DNA of 64,000 nucleotides. Origin: Lepiota brunneoincarnata (lineage: Eukaryota; Basidiomycota; Agaricomycetes; Agaricales; Agaricaceae). Below the pieces are notes generated by a model. It was not told where the DNA came from. It did not search any database and saw nothing but the letters and a program-made list of their open reading frames with translations. The DNA is taken from positions 496,001 through 560,000 of the forward strand of contig JAEBUN010000020.1 in NCBI GenBank assembly GCA_023014365.1, written 5' to 3'. Made by a program: the position numbers and the translations under genes. Positions 31,701-42,420 of this stretch are shown one piece after another (the stretch's first letter is position 1; each line of letters starts with the position of its first letter).

Positions 31701-34365
31701 TTTTGACCGGTGAGAAGTAATCATCCCGAAAACGTCCCTTCTCTGATTCATCCCATGCTAACCCCATCTCGTTCTTCACTAGTACCTCCGCAACCAGCTT
31801 CTGCTCCTCTGGCCACAAGAATGCATTCGAAAATAGTCCAAGTGCATCCATATGTTCCTGAGTCAACTGTACACCTGGCGAAAATGATGGAGGGAAGGGG
31901 GATAAACCAGGTAGGGACCTCAAAGGATCTTCTGGGAAATGGCGCAGAATTCTGATGTCACTTGGCATTGTTCCAGGGACTGGTCGCACCTTGTCAGCTA
32001 CCTTCTTGTAGGCCAGACACCTTGACTCCATATTGTAGGAAAAGGATGACCCCAGGATTACCTCCGTAAGAGAATCCATACCCGCCTTGACTTCCACTCC
32101 GTAATTCACCACCTCACTTCCTAGTACCATCAGGCCTTGTTTCATCCTCCCCCCAACTCGTTCTCTCGTTGGCACTACCACCTTCCTTTCTCCTCCCACT
32201 GGATCTGTGATCACCACATCCACCCCTCCATCCTCTCGTTCCACTTTTCCTAACTTCACGCTCTTTTGCCAAGGCCTCCCTAACAACAGTTGATACGGTG
32301 CCGTTTGGGGTGCAACAAATGCATGCGCATAAGTCTGGATTCCCCCCACTTCAATTTCCAACCACTCAGCACATCCTCCCAGGTCCTCCTTTGCCCCACT
32401 TGCTACCTGCATCGTCATTCGTCGTCCAGGATTGACTCCAACTCCTAATTCTTCCCATAAATCCCTTCGCACCACCACAATTTCAGACCCCTCATCCAAA
32501 AGCCCCACCTCCTGCACCTTCCCCATTACAACTACATCCACTTCTCGAAGCGGTGTCGCAAACTCGAGTGGAATACCTGGTATTGTGGTTATTGTGGCTC
32601 CGACGGCTGCCTTCTGGGTACGTGTGTTTTCCACCATGACTTTTCGAAGATCTCCACTGAGTGACAATAAGTCCCGAATCGTAACTTCTGGGACCTTGGT
32701 TTCCAGAATTCGGTCAAAAACCTGCTGCGCAGCTTGAGAATTGGCAAGCTTTGACTCAAATCGATATGCTGGTTGGTGAACCACTGTTGAACTCCCTCCC
32801 TTTCCCTCGCTAACTCTCTTGCTCCCCATAGCCTGCTCCTCCCCTTTCTCCGTTGATCCCCCACTCGACCCCTTCTTCTCCTGAGCTCGTGTGGTTGCAA
32901 ACCCATCGGCCTCTCCTCTTCCTCCTAACCCCTCTAACTCTGCTACAGCTCCCCATACGAAACCTTCGACTTCCGTAGTAGCCACAAATGAACTGAGGGC
33001 AGCTGGGGCCGGAGCCATCTGAACAGGTACTGGTGCAGGTGGAATATGGGGTGGCACATCGCGCAAGCCAAGCTTCACGTCAATTGCCCCCTTGAGGCCT
33101 CCTGGGTGACGTCGGTCTATCTGGGTTCCATCTGCGTGAGCGTAGAAGCCATTTGTGAGTGTGATAACCCGTCTCATGCGCACGTATTCTGCTGCTATGG
33201 GGCATGTTCTGATGCGGCAGTCAGGCTTCATACAGAAACGACATCGATTGTCTGTTGGAGGGTTGGATGCATAGGCATGATGGGATGTCATAATGGGCTG
33301 TGTTGGGCCACCTATTGCTGGCACTCGGGTGATGGGTGTGGTCCATCGTGTTGGCGGTGGGATCCTCTCAGCTAATGCTGGAGCTGCCAAGACTAGTCGC
33401 GCATATGTTGATGCATAGTCTACGTCTGCCATATCTAAGCCATGGAGTTTCTTCGTCAATTCTTCCACCTCACTTCTCTCATCCTTTCTCTCCTCAAACC
33501 GTACTTTCCTCGTCTTTACCTCCCTTTTTCCCAATCTGCCTTTCTTCTTCCGCCCATCTTCCTCATCACTTGACTTGCCTGACTCCTCATCACTTGAGTC
33601 TTTCCTTCCTCGACCCTTCCTCCCTCTCCTCCTCTGCCTTGCTAATTTTTCCAAAATAGGATCATCATCCTCATCATCCACAGCCTCCCTCGAAAACACA
33701 AAACGTCCGGCCTCCATTGTCTTTTCAATAGTCGGGACCTGAGATCGGTCAAATGCATGGTCTTTTGTTTCCAGGCGATTTCGGATAGCTTTGCGAGCCT
33801 TTGTAGGTAGCCCTTTCCAAAAATAACGGTCTCGATCATCTTTGTTGATTTTCTTGTTGTCCACCAGGTATGAAGCAACTGGCCAAAACTCCCGATAATA
33901 AGTATTGAGATCATCTTCATCGTCAACATCTCCATCGGCTGCCCTGGTGATTATTTTGACAAGCTGATTGACCGTAAACTTTTCGCCGAGTTGGGACTTG
34001 GAGTACAAGTCAAGTATCTTGTTCTTCAGCTTGTCAAAGTCATTCTCATACCCCTCTAAGCTCTTCCAGAATCGTTTCGTCTTCGCATCTGTATACCTCA
34101 CCACCACTTTCGCCTTCTCCCGCACATCCAACCCACATGCTATTGCATGTTCCTCAAACTCCTCCAGGAAATCCTTCAACTCCTCTGGGTATTTCGGATC
34201 AAAGTCAGGAGCACGAGAGCTGCCAGGTGCTGGCATCCCTGCGATCCCCTTGGTTGTAGTGTTGGTTGCCATTGTGCTTGTAAGTGATCTTGATATGACT
34301 GGTGGGCTGTATTGACTGAGCAATGTCCTTCGCGAATTCCCTCGTAACGTTTCTTCGATCTCCAT
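28786..34365 (-). pseudogene. Gag-Pol polyprotein with a single in-frame TGA
   Basis: One frame from 34365 to 28786 interrupted only by TGA at 30646-30648, in a run where CGA would give Arg-Arg-Arg. The N-terminal Gag region (FLEEFEEHAIACGLD; YYREFWPVASYLVD) is followed by a basic/acidic linker and a variant Cys-rich site (CRFCMKPDCRIRTC). Then come an aspartic-protease-like region (VGLLDEGSEIVVVRRDLW), RT with VAKKDGNIRIVHNLTPLN and FLDD in place of YxDD, RNase H (SVDTS... and, after the TGA, VEVDAQYIKG), and integrase (H-H-C-C with CHQCQI; DTMHMP; TDNGTAFV; SNGVVE). There is no chromodomain. The stop falls inside RNase H, so full-length Pol needs readthrough; the C-terminal half alone keeps integrase. 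Confidence 0.85.
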
Positions 34366-34530
34366 GGTTATGCTTTCCTTAGTCTTTCTTTCTTTTGCTG
34401 GCCTTGGGATCTTTGATGGCTGTGAGAGGCTTCTTTGATAGGTACGTGCTCGGGTTGTGAGCTCGTTTGCCGTGATGTTGGATAAGGGAATAGGGGCAAG
34501 GGTTTAGGTGTCAAGGACAGCTAACACCTA

Positions 34531-34548
34531 CCCTTGCGGTGGGCTCCA
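34531..34548 (-). promoter_or_regulatory. tRNA primer binding site
   Basis: The minus strand reads TGGAGCCCACCGCAAGGG, starting three bases after the LTR. It would pair with a tRNA ending GGTGGGCT-CCA. The U discriminator base suggests tRNA-Cys, which is inference. Confidence 0.6.
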
Positions 34549-34551
34549 CTT

Positions 34552-35094
34552 TGTATGAAGGTTTGCGAGTTCGAGAGGGGAGGCAAGCGTCGTTGAGCTG
34601 AGTCAAGGAGAGGGAGAGATCGCAACAGAACTTTCGAGATAGAGGGTATATATTTTTCACTGGAGGACGAATCCTCCCTCTTCTACATTAAATACGGTAA
34701 AGAAATAAATACTACGTTATTTGTCGGTTATCAGAGAAGACAGCGAACGTACACGAAAAGGAGCGAAATTGTATAACTACGAGAGGCCGTGTAAGTGAAA
34801 CAAAATGTAGCGAAGACAAATTTTCGTGAAACAGGAACCTGGAGAAAAACTTACAAGTACGCTAGGAAGGAAAAGGTAGCTAGAAGGAAGGAGAGGGAAC
34901 GGCTGTACTAAAGGTGTAGAAAAACTTAAGGAATGAAGAAAAATTTACATATGTTTCAACGGGAGGGGACTTATCTGAAGACCGAGGGTACGCGTGGCCC
35001 AGGGTCGTCGCTCCGTTCCGTTGTTCGTCATCTGAGTCCGACGCTCGTCCTCTTCCGTATCGTTTCCACGCGTAGCCAGGAGACTACTCCCACA
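34552..35094 (-). repeat. 5' LTR of the older element
   Basis: 543 bp partner of the 3' LTR. Adjacent to the primer binding site and followed at 35095 by the target duplication and a subfamily B gene. Confidence 0.92.
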
Positions 35095-36540
35095 ATAGTG
35101 ATCTTGGGACTCGCAGATTGGACCCAGCCTGAAACAAACACGACTATGGCGACAACAGCCTCAGCCAACATTACTACCCCCGCAGATGACACCAGTGACC
35201 CTGCAATAGCCCCGTAAGCAACCCCGGCTGTAACTCCCCCAACCAGGAATCGCAAATAATATTGTATTAATTCCATTGCTTATTCCCCCAGAGCCTCCGG
35301 GGCGGCCCCCGGTTTCCCCCCCGTGTAAGTTGAAGTAAAAAAGCCTGAAAATAAACTTGGAATTAATCAGTTGTGCGGAACCGCAAGCGACACCAATGAC
35401 CCCGTAATCCCGTAAGCAACTCCGGCTGTAACTCCCCTAACCAGGAACCGCAAATAATATTGTATTAACCCCATTGCTTATTCCCCCAGAGCCTCCGGGG
35501 CCCGGGCCCCGGATTCTCCCCCGGGTAAGTTGAAGTAAAAAGGCCTGAAAACAACCTTGGAATTAACCAGTTGTGCAGACCGCTGTCCAGCCACAAAACT
35601 TCGACCCATGCGCGGTCTTCTGTCTCATCAAAGCACCCGATTACCACGTCAACGAATATAGCCACGTACGTAGAAAAACCAGCAAACAACTGAACCGTCA
35701 ACCAACCAACCTCCCCTTCCATCAGGCCAGCCAGTTCCACTTTTTTGGAGACTATGGGGAGCTCCAGCAGTGCCACAAGCTCCCTGGGGCAACCCCCAAA
35801 ACGCCCCAGAGGCACACAACGGAAGCTCACCGAAACTGATAGTCATAGTCCCTGCTATCTCTATCCCATGTGTTGCCATCATCATTATAGTTGGAACATG
35901 TCTCTGGCGGAGGAGTCGACGACGGAGCAAGAGACAAGCGATACAGGCAACAGTGGTATCCCCATATATACCGTCGATCGAACGGAGCGTTCCTAGGAGG
36001 CAGGAAGGAGTCCCGAGAAGCATATCATCCACGGTACCGCAAACCCGCACTATTCAAGTTGATACAGCGGACCAGGGAACCCCACCCCCGAATTTGGGTT
36101 TGCGATCGGAGCAGGAACGAGGTACAAGCCCAAGACCTGTAGCAGCCGCTGCTGCCCTGACTTTAGGGCCAATGCGCGTCCCGGCCCCTGTACAATTAAC
36201 CTCCATAAACTATCCTTCTACCGCAACAGAACCGGGTTCAAGTACTCAGGGATCTCAAACTCAGATGAGTTTGATATCTCGGATATTCCATCGGGATGAG
36301 GACCGGAAAAGGGGGCGAGAACAACAACCAGGGGCTGAGAGGGAGGTTATGACAGAAATCAATGACAAACTTACGATGATGAAAGAGAAGCTCGAGAGAC
36401 TTGAGGCGGTCCTTGGGGAAGGAAATCACCGGAGGTCGTCAACGGAGATTGAATCGCTGCTGGATGAGCAATCCGGGTCAGATCAACCACCGGATTATAT
36501 CTCAAATGATGGTGTCGAAGCGATGGAAAAGATTTCATAG
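35095..36540 (+). pseudogene. TM/PPxY family member, subfamily B, exon-duplicated
   Basis: A possible ATG at 35145 begins a Thr-rich exon (ends about 35213). A pair of small exons is then present twice with a 198 bp period (35214-35411 and 35412-35573), followed by a 95 nt exon ending about 35664 and the TM exon from about 35726. Relative to the copy at 38.6-39.8 kb one extra base near 35785-35800 puts SSSATSSLGQ out of frame with the TM segment (LIVIVPAISIPCVAIIIIVG). From there to the stop at 36540 the frame is clean: basic RRSRRRSKR, TVVSPYIPS, SLISRIFHRDEDRKR, coiled coil MMKEKLERLEAVLGEG and QPPDYISNDG. The older retrotransposon sits directly upstream and probably separates it from its promoter. 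Confidence 0.65.
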
Positions 36541-36840
36541 CCTAGATTGGTGAACAGACCCAATGTTTATTTCGGATTCCATACAACTCTATTACGAACA
36601 CGTACGCAATGCGCGCAAGAACTACCCGATGTAAATACGATGCACTTCCTCCATGTGACCTAGTTAAAGGAATCCCTACAGCAATCCCTGCGAGTTTCTA
36701 TCGTATCTTGGGGACAACGTTATGAGCTAGGACTCCTGAAGTTGCCCAAGGTTGCGGGCTTGAGAACGAGTCAACACATGGACACCCTGATACCCCGTAA
36801 TGTGACAACGGGCTTACTTGTGTGTGCATTGACAGTATTA

Positions 36841-37062
36841 GCAGACTACCAGGAAATCGAGGAACGGATTATGGTGGAATAGAATAATAAATTCATGGTG
36901 ACACTCGAGAGACTTAAAGCAGTATTGAGGTAGAGAGGTTGGCGGAGGGTGTCAATGGGGGCTGGTTTAGTGTCGAATGCACGGACTGGATCAGATGGAC
37001 CACCTGATTATGTTTCTCGAGAGGGTCACGGTTCCGAGGTGCTAACAAACCCTTCGTAAATT
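36841..37062 (+). pseudogene. TM/PPxY family relic, subfamily A C-terminus only
   Basis: About 220 bp clearly alignable with 18618-18830. It has the coiled coil and GPPDYVSREG but several stops (for example GTGGAATAG and GAGGTAGAG). The 3' spacer to about 37570 also matches 16170-16735. No TM or ectodomain is present. Confidence 0.8.
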
Positions 37063-38550
37063 GGTTATCGTGTTATAGCGTGGATAGGGGGATTCCAACT
37101 AGCTTACGATAGCTCATGGCCCTTTAACTGAGCGGAGCCGACTATCGCGTGGGTACGGCTTGTGTGGGGGTTGGCAATTGCCTGGAAGTGCCAGGGGCCG
37201 AGACCCTGAGGAGTGTATTGAAAGCCCTGATCGGTAGCCTAGCTTGAACATCAACCCTGTATACCCCGAGCCGGACTTTCACTCTTACACAGACGCCCAT
37301 GATTCTCGCACTTATTTTGAATTAGGCAACCGCCTCAATCAACTAACCGCAATAATCCCAATCTGAAGATTGTGCAAATGCTGTTTACTCTGATTTCGGT
37401 CTTGTCATCCCAGGCTCACTGAATTATGTATGTACGTTACTGGTTCCAGCGGACAGCATTACGCTCACTACTATTAGCAAGTCGAAGGACGTGTCACTGG
37501 CCAATCCCCGCGAGAGCTGAGTCTGATATCTAGCATACCTTGACCTTGGATCCCCGCAGGAAAATAGCAGATATTGATTAGGGAAGCGCTACATGAACTA
37601 AGTTCCCGTCATGTCGCTCAAGTCCGGACAAGAGAATATGAGGGTGTGGAAAAGGCAGAAGAAGTGAGCACGATTACGGAGCATGATTCTACAGTGCTTA
37701 CTCTGACAACCAGGCCCATACTCATCCCTTTCTCCGTCTGTTGCCGTCTCGTTGAAGTGGTATGTCGCCAGGGTAGCCGACAACTTTGTTAGTGGCACCC
37801 CACGAGTAGGGACTAGAACCTGCTCACTTCCCTCGCTTTCATCTTCCCTACCCAACTGCTATAGAGTCGATCAACCTCATACTTGCGAATCGGGCCGGTC
37901 CTTGGGGAAGCAATACGATGTCGATGGATGGCGTCAAAATGAGTTTTCCTGGCACCAGCCCAAGGATCCCGCTGCCTCTATCACCAGCGCTATTGTGTTT
38001 TATAGTACCAACAAGTGATCCCGACCCCAGACGCCCCAGCGATAATCCCTATGATCAATCTTCCTAGGGTTTGCATTGAAATCTGAGGTTGCGAACTTGC
38101 AGTCCTCTCAAGACACTAAAAGTGTGTTAGTGAATCCACCATACGGACAGGTATGTAGGACCAACAATCAATAACTTAGACCTCCTCCCATCAGACAAAG
38201 GCATATCATGGAACATCCAACGTAGACGAGCAGAGCAAGCACACCCCTCCCCCCCGGTAACTTTAATGTGGTGGCCTACGGTCGAATCAGTCTACGACAG
38301 CAACGCCAAAGGTTGTTGACAATATGATATTACGACTGATCTTCTCCCGGGGCATCCCGAGGTCAACTGGTCATATGCAAGACCTAGCATTGCCGTGGTC
38401 ACATCTCTCTTCCTGATCATCAGAGTTTGTACTACATAAGTAGAGACAGAGGATCACCCAACTCTCGCCCCCTTCCATCTTCTGTTCTGTCTAGCCTCTA
38501 TAGCGGCCTTAGGTCTCGCAGATTGGACCAAACTTTAAACAAATTTTATT
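37063..38550. other. family spacer and intergenic, no gene
   Basis: 37063-37575 repeats the spacer found after the A genes at 16.2-16.7 kb and, in part, at 18.83-19.01 kb. From 37575 to 38400 nothing is recognised. 38430-38550 repeats the 5' flank of the subfamily B gene at 35.1 kb, with CAGCCTCTATAG corresponding to the insertion site of the older retrotransposon. Confidence 0.55.
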
Positions 38551-39767
38551 ATGACGACAACAGCTCCAGTCAACATTATCACCCCCACAGGTCACACCAT
38601 TGGCACTGGAACAAGCTCGTAAGCAACTCCGGCTGTGACTCCCCAGCCAAGAATCGCAAATAATGTTGCATTGGTCCCCATTGCTTATTTCCCCAGAATC
38701 ACCCCCTTACGAACCTCCTCCCACCGCCGGTGCCGACCACCACCATGTAAGCCGCAGCAAAAAAACCTGAAAATAAACGTGGAATTAACCAGTGGTGCAG
38801 ACTGCTGTCCAGCCAAAAAACTTCGATCCCCGCACGGTCTTCCGCCTCATCAGAGCGACTGAGTACTGGGCCAACGAATGCAACCACGTACAATATTAGT
38901 GATCAACCGAACCAAAAACAAGCTAGCCCCTCTCTCATCAGACCAACCACTGTATCGGAGACTACGGGGAGCTCCAACAGTGCCACCAGTTCCCCGGGGC
39001 AGTCTCAAAACGTCTCGGGGGCGCACAACGGAAGCTCATTGAAGGCGGTAGTCACAGTCCCTGCTATCTCTATCCCATGTGTTGCCATCATCATTCTAGC
39101 TGGGATATATCTCTGGTGGAGAGGTCGACGACGGAGCAAGAGGAGAGTGATACAGGTATCCCTGTATATACCGTCGATCGAACGGAGCGTTCCTAGGAGG
39201 AAGGAAGCAGGAGTCCCGAGAAGCATATCATCCGCGGTACCGCAACCCCGCATTATTCAATTCGATACTAGTGCAGCCGCACAACGACAGCAGCCAGCAG
39301 GCACCCAGGACCAGGCGGCCCTATCTCTTAATTCGGGATTACGATCGGAGCAGGAACGAGGTACAAGTTCAGGGCCTGTAGTAGCCGCTACGGCCCTGAC
39401 TTTAAGGCCATCCCCCTCACAACTAACCTCCCCAAATTATCCTTCTACCGCAACGGGGCCGGGTTCGGGCACCCGGGGATCTCAAGCTCGGACGGGCTTG
39501 ATATCTCGTATATTCCACCAGGGTGAAGACCGGAAAAGGGAACGAAAACAACAACCAGGGGCAGAAGGGGAGAGTATGGCAGAAATCAATAACAAACTTA
39601 CGATGATGAAAGAGAAGCTCGAAAGACTTGAGGCGGTACTGGGGGAAGGAAATCACCGGACGCCATTAACGGAGGTTGAATTGCCGGTGGAAGAGCAATC
39701 CAGGTTAGATCGACCACCGGACTATGTTTCAAATGATGGTGCCGAAGCGCTGGAAAAGATTTCATAG
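38551..39767 (+). CDS. TM/PPxY family member, subfamily B
   Basis: The last exon (from about 38941) is a clean frame to 39767: Ser-rich SSNSATSSPGQSQNVSGA, the TM helix (AVVTVPAISIPCVAIIILAG), RGRRRSKRR, a shortened VSLYIPS motif, a Ser/Pro/Gln-rich middle, LISRIFHQGEDRKR, a coiled coil (MMKEKLERLEAVLGEG) and RPPDYVSNDG close to the end. Upstream there are likely exons at about 38551-38618, 38699-38748 and 38792-38886, each with GTAAG/CAG-type borders. With this ATG the phases do not close perfectly, so the 5' exons and start are tentative or damaged. There is a single copy of the exon pair that is duplicated in the gene at 35.1 kb. Probably a membrane protein with a cytosolic PPDY tail. Confidence 0.6.
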
Positions 39768-40650
39768 CCCGGATTGGTGAACAGACCCATTATTTCGGAT
39801 TCCATATAACTCCACCACGAGCACGTGCGCACTGCGCACAAGAACTGCCAGATGTAAATATGATGCCCTTCCTCCGTGTGAACTAGTTAAGGGAATCCCT
39901 ACAACAATACCTGCGGGTTTCTATCGTGTCTTGGGGAAAATGTTATGAGCTAGGACTCCTGAAGTTGCCTAAGGGTTGCGGGCTCGGCAACGAGTAAACA
40001 CATGGACACACCCGTACTGTGACAACAGGCCTACTTGGTGTGCATTGACAGTATTGATACCTTATCTTAGGAAGTGACCGTGTGCTCCCGAAAGTCACAT
40101 TGCTGACTTCGGGTACTGCCCGTGATACATCTATGCAGAAATAGTACTGTGTCTTCCGCACTGAACCCGGTGAGATACGATCCCATCCATGCGTCGGACA
40201 GTATACGTCTCCGATTACAGGCACGGTAGTCTTAAGTACAAAATAATACAGTGTTCCGCACCGTATGAGCTGACACAAAGATTCTAGCTCTTCGGTATAA
40301 ACGACCCCTACGTCAGAATGACATCAAGACGATATGGGATTGATTCGATTGATTCGGGTGTGAAAGATGAGCAGGCTCAGGCACTAGCAATTATAGTATA
40401 GAGTTCTACGGCGCCTAATCTGATGCCCAATTGCAATAGTTCAGGTTTGTCGCCATCTCGGTCCTCACCGGGGTGACATAAAGAAGTGATCTGGTTGTTG
40501 TTTCAAACAACCTTGATGATAGAACACGATAAGTATGGGGAGCATTCCATTCAATTCTCACACCCCTGCCCTCCCGCGCCCTGCTACTAAGCGGTCTACC
40601 TTCGAAATTACGAACGAGCCAGACTCCGAGTTCTATAATCACCCAGGAAC
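39768..40650. other. intergenic, no gene identified
   Basis: The first ~200 bp match the 3' flank of the B gene at 36.54-36.75 kb. The remainder, including the region just upstream of the ATG at 40651, shows no recognisable coding sequence. Confidence 0.45.
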
Positions 40651-42420
40651 ATGGTGACTCAGGTCTTGACTTGTAGCGAGTTTTCTACTAACGACTTCCT
40701 TGTCCTACAGCATCGGGGGATTGGATCGTTCTTGTGTGAACCCAAGAGCTGTGCTACCTCCTCTCTACATGCTCCCTTCACCTCTCCTGGAGCCCTCCTG
40801 AGTGCCATTACTGGCTTCCCTGGCATTGAGCTGGTCATACTGTAGGCCGTCCCGCCTGGAAATTGAAAACAATTCGACTTTACTGACCCTATTGGAAGGT
40901 CCACAACCCCTGCCCCCACGGAGGCCCCCACTACCACGAACCAGTGAGCCGAATCATGCCTTATAGAACGCAAAGAATTGGCATTAAATCACTCTCTTTA
41001 CTAATTGTCCTAAAGAGTCACAACGAGCCCCACCACCGATGCCGCTACTACGGTCCCCTCGAACCCGTAAGCCAAATCACAGTTAGGACATTGCAAACAA
41101 AGGAAATCAATTCACTGTATTCGTTATTCCTACGGTAGACCCGAAACCACTACCCCCCCTGATCCTGGCTTTACTACTACCCTAAGCACGTTAGTAGGCC
41201 AAACCATAGTGCAAATAAAGGATACTAATCCATATTTACCCACTCTCTTGACAGGCCCGCGGCGAGCTCCGCCTCCAATTTAACTGACCCAACCACGTAA
41301 GTCAGCAGGTCGCAGTTTGGATGATGCGAAAAAAAAGTTGCTAATCCAAATTTCCTAATTCTTCTGAAAGGCCCGGAGCCCGCACCCACAAGGCCACCAC
41401 TACCACCTCAAGGGTGTAAGCCAAATGATAATTAAAACATTGCGACCAGCGGATAGACTCTAACCGACCCTGCAGGAGATCTCTGAGGTCCTCCGAGTCA
41501 ATGCTAGCTAATAGCCCGGCGAGTATTATTTTGTACGTGAACGAGTGACCGACAAGCCAGATCTGAAACTGAAATATGCTCCTACTACATAGACAAACCA
41601 GTATTCCGCCCTCAGAAGCCCACAGCACGACAAGCACTTCTTCGGCACAATCTCAAGACCCTACGGTCGCCGCGGCGGCGCTGCCCAGCGGGCCATCACC
41701 AAAGCTCGAGGTCATCATTCCCGCTACCCTTGTCCCATTAGCTGCCATCGTCGCTCTTATAGGAGTCTGTCTCTGGCGGAGAAATCGACGACGGAGGAAA
41801 CGGCAGCTCGAAAAAGAGCGGACAATGGTAGTATCCCCATACAAACCAGATTCCGTCGAATGGAATGAACCATCGATGATGCAACAAGGAACCCCAAGAT
41901 CTATGTCCACTATAGATACACATCCGCCGATTGCTCGTACCCACAGCGGTGCAGCTCTGCTACAGCCAACGAAGGGAAAGGCCAGCCTCCTACACCCCCT
42001 ACTACCGCCAGCTTGAACCCCTCTGAACAAGATACGAACCGGTCTATGGCTATCGTTGTAATGCCAACTCCAGGCCCAAGTCATACTCTCGGGATCACAA
42101 ACAGCATCTACGAGTTATATCTTGCCTGTAGTAGGGTCTAGTTCGGGTTCTCGAGATTCTCCGACCGGAATAGCGTCTTGGGTATTTCATCGAGGAGACG
42201 AACGAGGGCGGGAACGGGAAGGAGGGGGCGAGGCGGGGATCATAACAGAAATGAATAACAATCTTATGATGATGAGAGCGAAGATCGAAAGATTGGAAGC
42301 AGAAGTGAGGGATGGGAATCAACGGGTGCCGTCGACAGAGATTAATTTAGCGGATGGGGGGTCTGGATCTGATCGACCGCCCTGAGTATGTCGCTCACGA
42401 GGGTGGTCGTTGAGCTTTGC
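40651..42420 (+). pseudogene. TM/PPxY family member, subfamily C, microexon array
   Basis: ATG 40651. Exons: 40651-40841, 40899-40943, 41016-41066, 41139-41189, 41255-41296, 41371-41415, 41476-41532, then the TM exon from 41602. The six middle exons are 45, 51, 51, 42, 45 and 57 nt, all multiples of three and all in phase 2. They code Thr/Pro/Ala-rich segments such as TTPAPTEAPTTTN and TTSPTTDAATTVPS. The last exon has the TM helix (LEVIIPATLVPLAAIVALIG), RRNRRRRKRQ, MVVSPYKPD, WVFHRGDER and a coiled coil (MMRAKIERLEAEVRDG). Frame breaks near 41995 and 42120 and an extra C near 42380, which leaves RPP followed by a stop just before Tyr, suggest recent inactivation or sequence errors. Confidence 0.65.

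Larger units (their letters stand above)
28212..35094 (-). mobile_element. gypsy-like LTR retrotransposon, older, one nonsense
   Basis: The 6,883 bp element has 543 bp LTRs (28212-28754 and 34552-35094, TG...CA). It is flanked by ATAG on both sides (28208-28211 and 35095-35098). I count at least seven differences between the LTRs, mostly transitions (about 1.3%), so it is older than its neighbour. Gag-Pol is one frame on the minus strand. The tRNA-type primer site is at 34531-34548, three bases inside the 5' LTR. A polypurine tract AGAAAGGGGGAGA at 28755-28767 abuts the 3' LTR. Confidence 0.93.

Noticed and set aside
37740..37840. A tRNA-like stretch with a GGTTCTAGTCCC-type T-arm on the minus strand
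   Set aside because: The loop and stems do not fit a full cloverleaf, and no matching D-arm or anticodon arm was found. No tRNA or rRNA gene is supported in the window.
40842..41475. CRISPR-like or minisatellite reading of the ~120 bp periodic region
   Set aside because: Units are degenerate, carry splice borders, and keep the coding phase; exon duplication in a eukaryotic gene explains them better.
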